From: G963704535 sp963704535
GTDB lineage: Bacteria > Chloroflexota > Chloroflexia > Chloroflexales > Roseiflexaceae
Reading direction: 5' to 3'
Length of the DNA stretch: 64,000 nucleotides
NCBI GenBank assembly: GCA_963704535.1
Contig: OY969916.1
Coordinates: 1,364,001-1,428,000 of the forward strand
The first letter of the stretch is position 1; the number at the start of each line of letters is the position of its first letter. Below the pieces are notes generated by a model that saw only the letters and a program-made list of their open reading frames with translations, was not told the DNA's origin and did no database searches. A program made the position numbers and the translations under genes. Below, piece after piece: positions 8,477 through 16,009 of this stretch.

Positions 8477-8775
8477 GCGCGATCGTCAACATCCGCCTCG
8501 ACGGCACCGATGAAGGGGCGATCCGCGCCGTGATCGCGCTCTTGGAGTACGCGCTCGCCGAGATCATCCAGATCGCGCCGCCGCACGCCAGCACACACCG
8601 AAAATATCAAGGCTCATCGCTGGCCCGAGGCACGATCCGCGTGCCGCTCGATGATCACGAGATCCGCGAGTTGGAGGCGCAAATTCAGGCCCGGCTATGC
8701 CAGTCGGCGCCAGCGCTGGCCACCGACGAGCCGGCCGCCACCGGGCAGACCAGGAGGTTAGAGCAGCATGGATGA
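8473..8775 (+). CDS. hypothetical protein
   Basis: A 100-residue protein coupled by ATGA to the RHH-like gene. The first 35 residues (IVNIRLDGTDEGAIRAVIAL) could form a strand and helix. No family is recognised. It overlaps the next gene by eight bases. Confidence 0.5.
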   Translation: MSAIVNIRLDGTDEGAIRAVIALLEYALAEIIQIAPPHASTHRKYQGSSLARGTIRVPLDDHEIRELEAQIQARLCQSAPALATDEPAATGQTRRLEQHG

Positions 8776-9463
8776 ACAACAGCCTCCCGTAGCTTTCAGC
8801 GGCGCGATCGTCCTGAAGGCGCCCACGAAAGCCCAGGTTGAGATCATGGCCCAGCAACTCACCTGGTACGCGGTCTTCAAGGAAGCCTTTCGCAATAGCT
8901 ATGAGGGGGGCTATGCGATCAAGGGCGATGTCCGTGCAGAGCCGCTCGACCATACCCCAGACGTGGCTGCGCTTGAGAAACAGGTCCGCGAGCAGGCCGC
9001 GCTGATCGGGCAGCTCCAAGAGCAGCTTGGGGAAGCGCAGAGCGAGCATCGACAAGCGGCCAGGGAGGCCGGCCGGCAGCAGAAGCTGCTGGGCCTGCTC
9101 ACACCAGAGGAGTACTGGCGGCTGATCGGGCGCAACGTCGGCGAGCGCGGCCTTATCGTCGTCGATCCGGCGCTCGGTGACGACGTGCTTCAGGCGCTGG
9201 CGCGCGAGGTGCTGGAGGCAGCCGCGCAGCGCGTCCTGGTCGAGGCGCCGGACGATGCGCGCTGCACCCAGCAGGCGGCCGATGTCTGTGCGGCTCTGGT
9301 ACGGTCACAGAAACCCGCGCCGCTCACGACCACACCGGAGGACGCCGCGCGCCAGGCCGAGCGCGCCATCGCGATTGCGCAGCGGTTCAGAGAGTTGTAT
9401 GGCGGCGCAATTACCTCGATGACCGCCAGCGTAAAGCCATTGCCTTCGCCGAGACCTACGTGA
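8768..9463 (+). CDS. coiled-coil hypothetical protein
   Basis: A 231-residue protein with a central coiled coil (EKQVREQAALIGQLQEQLGE and on, about residues 70-110). The stop overlaps the GTG start of the next gene. No enzymatic motif is visible. Confidence 0.55.
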   Translation: MDEQQPPVAFSGAIVLKAPTKAQVEIMAQQLTWYAVFKEAFRNSYEGGYAIKGDVRAEPLDHTPDVAALEKQVREQAALIGQLQEQLGEAQSEHRQAAREAGRQQKLLGLLTPEEYWRLIGRNVGERGLIVVDPALGDDVLQALAREVLEAAAQRVLVEAPDDARCTQQAADVCAALVRSQKPAPLTTTPEDAARQAERAIAIAQRFRELYGGAITSMTASVKPLPSPRPT

Positions 9464-9786
9464 GAGACTTTGGACACGGCGCGATCGGCCACAACGACTA
9501 CATCCTGATCGCCAGGCTAGCCGAGATACTTGACATTGCTGCCGGCCTCAAAGAGCCGCCCAAGCCGCCGGAGCCGGGCGACATCCTACTCACCTTCGGC
9601 AAGTACAACGGCAAAACGATCGGCGAGGTTTACCGCATCGACTCGGATTACGTGCGCTGGCTGGCCGACAAGGCGCGCGATGAGGTTGTCCGGGCGGCCG
9701 CGCTGGAGCTGCTCGGTCAGCCGGCGCCGGCGCCGCCGACGGATGCGATGCCTCCTGGGGAGTCGGAGGAAGATCCTCCATTTTAA
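9460..9786 (+). CDS. ExoX C-terminal-like domain protein
   Basis: A 108-residue protein from GTG 9460. Residues 44-70 (LLTFGKYNGKTIGEV, then YVRWLADKA) match the small domain that follows the exonuclease domain in exodeoxyribonuclease X-type proteins, with the consensus FGKxxGKT..EV...YL.WL. The nuclease domain is absent. As a stand-alone phage protein it may bind DNA or a nuclease partner; that is inference. Confidence 0.65.
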   Translation: MRDFGHGAIGHNDYILIARLAEILDIAAGLKEPPKPPEPGDILLTFGKYNGKTIGEVYRIDSDYVRWLADKARDEVVRAAALELLGQPAPAPPTDAMPPGESEEDPPF

Positions 9787-9809
9787 GGAAGCGCTGTGGA
9801 GCCCGTTGT

Positions 9810-11585
9810 ATGAATATCTCTGAGCCAGAAAACACACCGCTCTTGTCGTTTCAGCCGGACGCCGGCGGCGTCGTGGTCGATCTGGATGTTCTGGTCACCA
9901 GCCGGATGCTGATCCAGGCGAACTCAGGCGGCGGGAAGTCGTACGCGCTGCGCTACCTGCTGGAGCAGACGCACGGCCGCATCCCCCAGATCGTCTTCGA
10001 TCCGGAGGGCGAGTTCGCCAGCCTCCGCGAGCGGCTCGCCTACGTGCTCGCCGGCGTGGACGGCGATGTCCCGGCCCAGCCACTAATGGCGCCGATGCTC
10101 TGCCGGCGGCTGGTCGAGCTGGGCGCCTCGGCGGTGCTCGACCTGTATGACCTGGACCTGGATGATCGGGCGCTGTTTATCAAGCGCTTCCTGGATGAAC
10201 TGATGCGCCTCCCGCGGGCACTCTGGCGGCCGCTGCTGATCGTCATCGACGAGGCCCATATGTTTTGCCCGGAAAAGGGCGCAGGCTCCGCTGTCTCAAA
10301 GGCTGCCGTCGCAGGCCTGTGTACCCGTGGCCGGAAGCGCGGCTTTTGCGCCGTGCTGGCCACCCAGCGGATCGCAAAGCTGGATAAGGATGTGGCGGCC
10401 GAACTCAACAACGTGCTCATCGGCCGCACCGGGCTGGATGTGGACGTGACGCGGGCGGGCAACACGCTGGGCTTCGACAAAGAGCGGCGGCAGAGCCTGC
10501 CCTACCTTGATCCGGGTGTGTTTTATGCTTTCGGCCCGGCGATCAGCCGGGAGGTGCTGCGGGTCCGCACCGGCCCGGTCAGCACGACCCACCCGGAGCC
10601 GGGCCGCATCGCGCCGCCGGTGCCACCTCCACCGGATCAGCTGCGGGGCCTGATCGCGCAGCTCGCCGATCTGCCAGGCCAGGCCGATGAGGCCGCCCAG
10701 GATCTGGAAGGTGCCCAGCTCCGAATCGGTGAGCTGGAGCGACAGATCCGCGAGCAATCGGTCACGCCCAGGATCGAGACTCGGGTTGAGCGCGTCGAAG
10801 TTCCCGTGCTGCAGGACGGTCAGATCGAGCGGCTGGAGCAGGTGGTGCAGCAGATCGCAGCGGCGGGCGGCCAGCTCCAGGCGATTGCGCAGGAGTTCGG
10901 CGCGACACTCACGAAGGTGAGCCCGCCGGCGCCAGGGATCGACAAAACCGAGAACGCAGAACGGAGAATTGAGAATCGAGAATTGAGAATTGAGAATGAA
11001 CAGCCAACGACGAACGACGAACAACGAACAACGAACAACGAACAACGAACAACGAACAACGGACCACCGACCACCGACTCTTCGGTCGAGCGGCTGTCGG
11101 CGCCGCAGCAGCGCATCCTCGACGCGCTGGCCAGCTTCGCCCAGCTCGGCCTGCGCCAGGTCGCTCGGCACCACGTCGCGGTGTGGAGCGATGCGTCGCC
11201 GACCTCAAGCGCGTACAGCAACAATCTCGGCGCGCTCCGGAGCGCGGGCCTGATCGACTACCCGGCCGGCGGCCAGGTGGCCCTGACCGAGGCCGGGGGG
11301 CGTCGGGCGCGACCGACCGCGCCGATTCACTCGATCGAGCAGTTGCACGAGGCCTGGATCACGCGGTTGCCAGGGCCGCAGGGCCGCATCCTGCGGGCGC
11401 TGATCGGAGTGTACCCGCGCGATATGGACCGGGTGCGGCTGGCGACCTACACCGACCAATCGCCCACGTCGTCAGCGTACGGCAACAACCTGGGCGCGCT
11501 GCGGTCGCTCGGCCTCATCGACTACCCGCAGCCGGGGCGGGTGGTGGCGACGTCGTTGTTGTTCCCGGCCCTATCCTCGAATTAG
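9810..11585 (+). CDS. HerA-like P-loop ATPase with tandem C-terminal domains
   Basis: A 591-residue protein. Walker A is QANSGGGKS at residues 36-44 and Walker B is LLIVIDEAH near residue 145, followed by ATQR, all as in HerA/DUF87-type DNA-pumping ATPases. A coiled coil covers about residues 270-375. Residues 380-420 are low complexity (Asn, Thr, Glu, Arg) and are encoded by 7-bp repeats. The C terminus has two copies of a roughly 60-residue winged-helix-like unit, each with SPTSSAYxNNLGALRSxGLI. Near the actin-like and membrane ATPase genes it probably acts in DNA segregation or transfer. Confidence 0.75.
   Translation: MNISEPENTPLLSFQPDAGGVVVDLDVLVTSRMLIQANSGGGKSYALRYLLEQTHGRIPQIVFDPEGEFASLRERLAYVLAGVDGDVPAQPLMAPMLCRRLVELGASAVLDLYDLDLDDRALFIKRFLDELMRLPRALWRPLLIVIDEAHMFCPEKGAGSAVSKAAVAGLCTRGRKRGFCAVLATQRIAKLDKDVAAELNNVLIGRTGLDVDVTRAGNTLGFDKERRQSLPYLDPGVFYAFGPAISREVLRVRTGPVSTTHPEPGRIAPPVPPPPDQLRGLIAQLADLPGQADEAAQDLEGAQLRIGELERQIREQSVTPRIETRVERVEVPVLQDGQIERLEQVVQQIAAAGGQLQAIAQEFGATLTKVSPPAPGIDKTENAERRIENRELRIENEQPTTNDEQRTTNNEQRTTNNGPPTTDSSVERLSAPQQRILDALASFAQLGLRQVARHHVAVWSDASPTSSAYSNNLGALRSAGLIDYPAGGQVALTEAGGRRARPTAPIHSIEQLHEAWITRLPGPQGRILRALIGVYPRDMDRVRLATYTDQSPTSSAYGNNLGALRSLGLIDYPQPGRVVATSLLFPALSSN
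10964..11061. repeat. 7-bp tandem repeats inside the HerA-like gene
   Basis: Two heptad arrays lie back to back: GAGAATT-type units (10964-10997) and AACAACG-type units (about 11018-11061). Both keep the reading frame open and encode a polar low-complexity linker. The same kind of 7-bp repeat occurs between genes elsewhere in the window. Confidence 0.85.
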
Positions 11586-11615
11586 CCTTTGTTATCGTGT
11601 GAAAGGGGAAGCATC

Positions 11616-12593
11616 ATGACCGATACGGTTATCGAATGGGGTCACAACCCCGGTCAAAGGTATGTCAAAGATTCGCTCACGGTCAATGGCCAGCGCCGGG
11701 ATCTGCGCCCGTACCCTGCCGTCATCGCACCCTGGGCGCGAACTGACGACACCGGGCTAACCAAGAAGCCGAAGGACCTGACGGCGAAGGTCGGCGGCGC
11801 CAACTACATCGGCGGCGTAGCGGCCGAGCGGTTGCCGCTCCAGAACCGGCAGATGGCCAACGGCCGGCTGGAGCCGGACAGCCCCATGTACCAGGCGCTG
11901 GCACAGATGAGCGTGCAACATACCGGCCTGGCCGGTAAGAACGGCACGCGCCCGACGGTGCTGATCGCGACCGCACTGCCGGTCGGCTGGCGCAATGAGA
12001 TCGCCGAGGAAGCCATCAAACAACACCTGCGCGACGGCCTGCGCGAGCTGGTCGCGATCAAGGATATCTATGTCCAGTCGGAGCCAAACGCAGTCGTGTC
12101 CTTCGAGTTGCTCGATGACGACGGCCAGATCTGCACTGACCAGGCGGCGCTGGCGAAGGGCCTGGTGTGTGTGGGTGACATTGGCGGCTCGACCCTCAAC
12201 CGCAGCGTGCTGGAGGCCCTCCGGGCGCTTCCGGGGCAATCTGACAGCCCACTGCTGGGCAGCCGCCAGATCGTCGAGGCGCTGATGCAGCAGACGGGGG
12301 CGCAGTACGTCGACGCCGAGCGGCGGCTGGAGACCGCCATCAAGGCGCCAGGGAAGGACGCAGCGGCCGACGCGCTGCTCCGACAATATCGCGAGGCGGT
12401 CGTCGGTGAGCTCCAACGCGCCTGGTCTCTCTTCAAGCCGGTCGCTTACCTCTTTGCCGGCGGCACAGCGCACTGGGTCGCCGACGACCTCAAGCGGGCC
12501 TTCAAGGCCGCCCGGGTCGTGCGCGATCCGCAGCAGGCGATCGCGATCGGGCTCTGGCGCTACGCGCGCCGCAAGATGCGGCGAGGCGCCTGA
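11616..12593 (+). CDS. actin-like ParM/StbA family ATPase (PRTRC D-like)
   Basis: The ATG at 11616 has AAAGGGG upstream and gives 325 residues. The actin-fold nucleotide-binding motif VGDIGGST is at residues 186-193, and a late glycine-rich block (LFAGGTAHWVADDLK) fits the adenosine motif. ParM-type filaments push plasmids apart, and PRTRC protein D belongs to this family. The following RHH-type gene and repeated sites make a parMR-like partition locus likely, so the element may be maintained as a plasmid at some stage. Confidence 0.75.
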   Translation: MTDTVIEWGHNPGQRYVKDSLTVNGQRRDLRPYPAVIAPWARTDDTGLTKKPKDLTAKVGGANYIGGVAAERLPLQNRQMANGRLEPDSPMYQALAQMSVQHTGLAGKNGTRPTVLIATALPVGWRNEIAEEAIKQHLRDGLRELVAIKDIYVQSEPNAVVSFELLDDDGQICTDQAALAKGLVCVGDIGGSTLNRSVLEALRALPGQSDSPLLGSRQIVEALMQQTGAQYVDAERRLETAIKAPGKDAAADALLRQYREAVVGELQRAWSLFKPVAYLFAGGTAHWVADDLKRAFKAARVVRDPQQAIAIGLWRYARRKMRRGA

Positions 12594-12826
12594 TGTCGAA
12601 GGGGCGGCGCACGATCGTATCGCTCAGCCTTTCACCCGCCAACCCGGATGCGATGCTTGTGGCTCAGGCGCTGAAAGACCAGGCGGTACCACAGGGCCAG
12701 CGCAGCGCCAAGATCCTGGAGTGGGCTGCGGCCTATCTCAGCGGAAAGGCGAACGAGACGCCGGCGATTATCCCGGAGATCGGGTTGAGCGAGGAGGAGA
12801 TCGACGGCCTACTGGATGACTTTTAG
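12593..12826 (+). CDS. ParR-like adaptor protein
   Basis: A 77-residue protein whose ATG overlaps the actin-like stop (TGATG). The pattern TIVSLSLSPANPD, then a helix and QGQRSAKILEWAAAYL, matches the ribbon-helix-helix N terminus of ParR/StbB-type centromere-binding partners of actin-like ATPases, with an acidic C-terminal tail (EEEIDGLLDDF) that could contact the filament. Repeated TGTAATACA sites lie directly downstream. Confidence 0.65.
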   Translation: MSKGRRTIVSLSLSPANPDAMLVAQALKDQAVPQGQRSAKILEWAAAYLSGKANETPAIIPEIGLSEEEIDGLLDDF

Positions 12827-12830
12827 GTGA

Positions 12831-12885
12831 GGTGTAATACACCGGCCTGATCTGAGCAGGGGTGTATTACAGTTAAACTAATACA
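12831..12885. promoter_or_regulatory. iteron-like sites, candidate centromere or operator
   Basis: TGTAATACA occurs at 12833-12841, its reverse complement TGTATTACA at 12863-12871, and a weaker copy (TAATACA) at 12879-12885. The first two are 30 bp apart. Directly behind a parMR-like pair they are candidates for the ParR binding site. Confidence 0.5.
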
Positions 12886-12922
12886 AGCCCCCCGCGCCGC
12901 TGCGAACGGCCGGGGGATTGGA

Positions 12923-12967
12923 CCGCTTGGTGTGAGCAAGCGGACGCGACGATTATAGCGCGTCCGC
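12923..12967. promoter_or_regulatory. two overlapping hairpins
   Basis: CCGCTTG/CAAGCGG pair at 12923-12943, and GCGGACGC/GCGTCCGC pair at 12940-12967. They share GCGG (12940-12943), so only one can form at a time, as in attenuators. A second reading is simply a terminator between the par genes and the next gene. Confidence 0.4.
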
Positions 12968-12988
12968 ACCACAGAAAGGACGTGCTAT

Positions 12989-13159
12989 ATGGGACTCCTC
13001 GGCAAGATCGCGCGGTATGCGCTGCGCGAGACCTCCCGGTCAGCCAAAAAGACGGCCAAGCGTGCTCTGCGGAAGGCAGGCACCAGTCTGTTTGGCTCTC
13101 GCTCAACTCCCAAACGGACTACCCGGAAGCGCACCACGACGCGAAAGAAGGTGCGCTGA
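12989..13159 (+). CDS. 56-residue highly basic protein
   Basis: A short gene starting at ATG 12989 behind AGAAAGGA and ending in an ATGA overlap with the ATPase gene. The product is MGLLGKIARYALRETS followed by a Lys/Arg/Thr-rich tail (KRTTRKRTTTRKK). The charge suggests nucleic-acid binding. The ribosome binding site and coupling support translation. Confidence 0.6.
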   Translation: MGLLGKIARYALRETSRSAKKTAKRALRKAGTSLFGSRSTPKRTTRKRTTTRKKVR

Positions 13160-14808
13160 TGAACACAACCCCAGAGCGACTGCCGGGCGTCCCCCGCTCG
13201 CTGATCATCGCCGGCGTGGTTCTCGGCGCTGTACTGCTCTTACTCCTGCTCATCCTTCTGTGGCCCGTCGCTCGCGCCGTGAGCGAGGCGCTGGTCGATT
13301 ACGCCACCATAATTGCCATCGGCCTGCTGCTCTTCGTCGCGCTGATGGCCAGCGGCGTCGTGCGGATCATCCACGAGCAGGCCCGGCGGCTTGCAGGGCT
13401 GGCCGATCAGGCCGCGCTGACGCGCCTGGAGGACGGCCTGCCACCGCTCCGCGCTGCCGACGTGCATACGCTGGTGAACGGTGACGTGCTCCAGCGAGCG
13501 ATGAAGTTGCATCACCGCACCACGCTGGCGGACGCCCAGCGCCAGTTTCCCCATCTCGGCAGCTACCACCAGTCGATCCGTATCGACGGCGGGGGTGTGC
13601 CCGCGCTGCCGTCCGAGGGACCCCCAGCGCTGCCTGAGCCGGCGCCGGGGCTGGAAGAGGCGATCCGGCGCGGCCACTCGACCCCCGCGCGCTACTACAT
13701 CGGCATGGGCGAGGACGGGCAGCCACAGCAGTTTACCCTCAAGCATACGGGCTTTGTAGCCATTAGCGGAGTCCAGGGGACCGGGAAAACGAACATGGCC
13801 ACGCTAGTGGCTGGCCAGTGCGCTGCCCATGGTGGGGTACTGTTCATCGCCGATCCGCACCTGGGCGACGATGAGAGCCTGACAACACGTATCGCTCCCT
13901 TCAGCGGGGCGGTCGAGCGCTTTGCCAGCACCGCGCAGGAAATCAACATGCTCATCGCCAAGGTGGACCGAATCTACCAATCCCGAGTCCAGAAGCCCAG
14001 TCCGGCCGACGTACCGATCTGGCTGGTGATGGACGAGTTTATGAGCCTCATGATTCAGCACCAGATCGAGCCTGCGGCGCTGGACATGCTGCTGGCTCTC
14101 GCTGGCACGGGTCGGAAGAAGAAGGTCTTCGCCCTGCTGCTGTCGCAAAACTGGAGCCAGCGCCTGCTGGGTCCCAAAGCGGTCGCGATCCGGCAGTGCG
14201 TGACCCATGCGATCGTCAATCGCTCCTCGCAGGAGACCGCCCAGTTCCTGCTGCCGTCGAGCTATGCCCAGGATGCGACGATGTTGCGCCTGGGTAAGTC
14301 GCTGTTCTTCGGCGCTGGTGGTGAGCCACTCCTGGTGACGACACCAGAGATCAAGGATAGCGAACTGGCCGTCGCCGCCCGTGGGCGGGCACCACGGCCC
14401 TACAAGCCCTGGACCCTGGCCACGCCACAGCTTCAGCCGGCGGCGCCACCTGTCCCGATGACGCCAACAGCGCCACCGATCCCGCCGACCACCCCGATCG
14501 CGCCCCAGCCGCTGCCGCCGACCGAGCAGTTGAAGGAGCCGACTGTGCGGCAACAGATCCTGTACCTGTTGGGTTGCCGCCCCTGGTTGACCAGCAAGGA
14601 GATCTCGGCGGCGCTTGGGGTCGATCTCGGCGTCGTCCAAACCGAGCTTCGCAACCTGTTCCTGGCAGAAGAGATCACCCGGCGCGAGCCGAATCGGAAG
14701 GAAAAGATCAGCGAGAAATTCGAGTACGCGGTCGCTCAACCGATCGCTCAACCGGCCACTCAATCAACCACTCAATCACTCAATTCGACTATTACCCCTA
14801 GCGCTTAA
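13159..14808 (+). CDS. membrane-anchored FtsK/TraD-like ATPase
   Basis: Start at ATG 13159 (ATGA overlap), 549 residues. Two hydrophobic segments (about residues 15-36 and 49-68) anchor the N terminus. Walker A is GVQGTGKTN near residue 205, Walker B is PIWLVMDEF, and LLSQNW is the sensor. A proline-rich linker leads to a C-terminal winged-helix-like domain (LTSKEISAALGVDLGVVQTE) and a Gln/Thr tail coded by an ACTCAAT repeat. The layout resembles FtsK/VirD4-type pumps, here perhaps for segregation or conjugative transfer. Confidence 0.7.
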   Translation: MNTTPERLPGVPRSLIIAGVVLGAVLLLLLLILLWPVARAVSEALVDYATIIAIGLLLFVALMASGVVRIIHEQARRLAGLADQAALTRLEDGLPPLRAADVHTLVNGDVLQRAMKLHHRTTLADAQRQFPHLGSYHQSIRIDGGGVPALPSEGPPALPEPAPGLEEAIRRGHSTPARYYIGMGEDGQPQQFTLKHTGFVAISGVQGTGKTNMATLVAGQCAAHGGVLFIADPHLGDDESLTTRIAPFSGAVERFASTAQEINMLIAKVDRIYQSRVQKPSPADVPIWLVMDEFMSLMIQHQIEPAALDMLLALAGTGRKKKVFALLLSQNWSQRLLGPKAVAIRQCVTHAIVNRSSQETAQFLLPSSYAQDATMLRLGKSLFFGAGGEPLLVTTPEIKDSELAVAARGRAPRPYKPWTLATPQLQPAAPPVPMTPTAPPIPPTTPIAPQPLPPTEQLKEPTVRQQILYLLGCRPWLTSKEISAALGVDLGVVQTELRNLFLAEEITRREPNRKEKISEKFEYAVAQPIAQPATQSTTQSLNSTITPSA

Positions 14809-14880
14809 TTGGCATCAGGAAGCGAATTGAGTGATTGATTGAGTGGGAAATTGAGCGGGCAATTGAGTGAGCAATTGAGC
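14760..14880. repeat. ACTCAAT / ATTGAGT inverted repeat array
   Basis: ACTCAAT-type units close the ATPase gene, and the complementary ATTGAGT-type units fill the gap to the next gene. CACTCAATCACTCAATTCG near 14775-14793 can pair with CGAATTGAGTGATTGA from 14822. This forms a long hairpin over the stop codon and may end or stabilise the transcript. Confidence 0.6.
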
Positions 14881-14894
14881 GGTGAGAGGAAGAC

Positions 14895-15655
14895 ATGAGT
14901 ACGAAAACAACGAACCACCTGGCCATCACTGGCCAGCCTCGAACGCTTCGCCGCTGGCTCCGCGTGAAGGACCGCTGGCTCGCCAGTAGCGTGCTGGCTC
15001 TCCTGCTCGTGGCGCTGATCAGTGGCCTGTGGGGCACCTGGCAGCGTCGGCAGTCATCCCAGCCGATTATCATCATGGCCACGCCGGCGCTGCCGACCCC
15101 CATCCCGGCCTCGATCCCGATCGCCGAGGCCGGAACAGCTCCCGACATCCACACGACGATGAGCGCACCGCGGACTCTCCCCTGTGCGATCATCGCCTAT
15201 GGGGCGCCGGATCGGGCGACCGAGATCCGGGCCATTGAACCAGGCAGGCAGTTCACGCCGACTGAACGCATCAGCAACGAGTGGCTGAGAGCGGAAGTCG
15301 ACGGCAGCGGCCTAGTCTGGATGCCCCTGGAGGATCTGACCTGTCTTGCCGGCGTGCCCGAGGTGGCGCTGCCAGCGGCCAATCCGGCGCCCGCTGAGCA
15401 AGCGCAGGTGGTGATGTTCACCGCATCTGCGCCCCTCGGCGTCGAACCAGCGGCGCAGCCGACCGTTGCGCCCCCCCGCCGACGCCGCCACCGGCGCCGA
15501 CAGCCGCACCACTCCAGATGATGGCTGCGCCAGCGCCGGCGTCGACGCCCGACGATTTCACGGCCAGCTTCCAAGCGCCAGCGAAGCCCAACCCATTCAT
15601 TGGCTGCGTTACTGCCACCTGTGAGGCTCAGTGGCAGGGCCAGGTGAAACCATAG
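14895..15655 (+). CDS. membrane-anchored extracellular protein, frameshift in a C7 run
   Basis: A single transmembrane helix (about residues 30-48) is followed by a Pro/Thr-rich linker and an SH3-like segment (AIIAYGAPDRATEIRAIEPG). In the run of seven C at 15471-15477 the frame shifts: with one more base it continues as a proline/alanine-rich stretch ending TATCEAQWQGQVKP and stopping at 15653-15655. Without it the product ends in an Arg/His run. This is one of the two sites where a base seems missing; a length-variable C run is the alternative. The function is unknown. Confidence 0.55.
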
Positions 15656-15691
15656 AAAGGCGACACCTTCCGCTGGACCTGACCAACACAA

Positions 15692-15728
15692 AGAGGCCCC
15701 GATCCCTGCGGATCGGGGCCTCTCTGCT
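15692..15728. terminator. bidirectional Rho-independent terminator
   Basis: A perfect 14-bp stem, AGAGGCCCCGATCC (15692-15705) with GGATCGGGGCCTCT (15710-15723), has a four-base loop and is followed by CTGCTTTTT on the plus strand. It separates the plus-strand early module from the minus-strand virion module, which converge here. Confidence 0.9.
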
Positions 15729-15742
15729 TTTTGGTGCTGGTG

Positions 15743-15973
15743 CTACTCGGATGGAGGCGCCGGCTGGGGCTGGGCGTACTGCGCGAACTGGCCCAGCAGA
15801 TCAAGCTGCCCCCGGTAGTAGCTGGCGCGCTCCCGGGCGGCGGCCAGATCCTGCTCGGCCTTCTTGACAGCCGATTGGGCGTTGGTTACCTCCCGTTCGG
15901 CCCCCTGGAGCAATTCAATAATCCGCTGGTGATGCTCATCCAGCATGATCGTTTTATTCTCTGCCTGTGCCAT
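15743..15973 (-). CDS. small coiled-coil phage protein
   Basis: A 76-residue protein, the last gene of the minus-strand virion operon. Residues 10-50 are a coiled coil (DEHHQRIIELLQGAEREV), with a Pro/Gln C terminus. Its place after the tail fibre suggests a fibre-associated or lysis-related role, but nothing in the sequence proves it. Confidence 0.6.
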   Translation of the reverse strand: MAQAENKTIMLDEHHQRIIELLQGAEREVTNAQSAVKKAEQDLAAARERASYYRGQLDLLGQFAQYAQPQPAPPSE

Positions 15974-16009
15974 AGGTGCTCCTTTCGCTTGCGCCTATTC
16001 TACAGTAAG

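Noticed and set aside
10964..11061. CRISPR-like array
   Set aside because: The repeats are 7-bp direct tandem units without spacers; no cas gene is present in the window.
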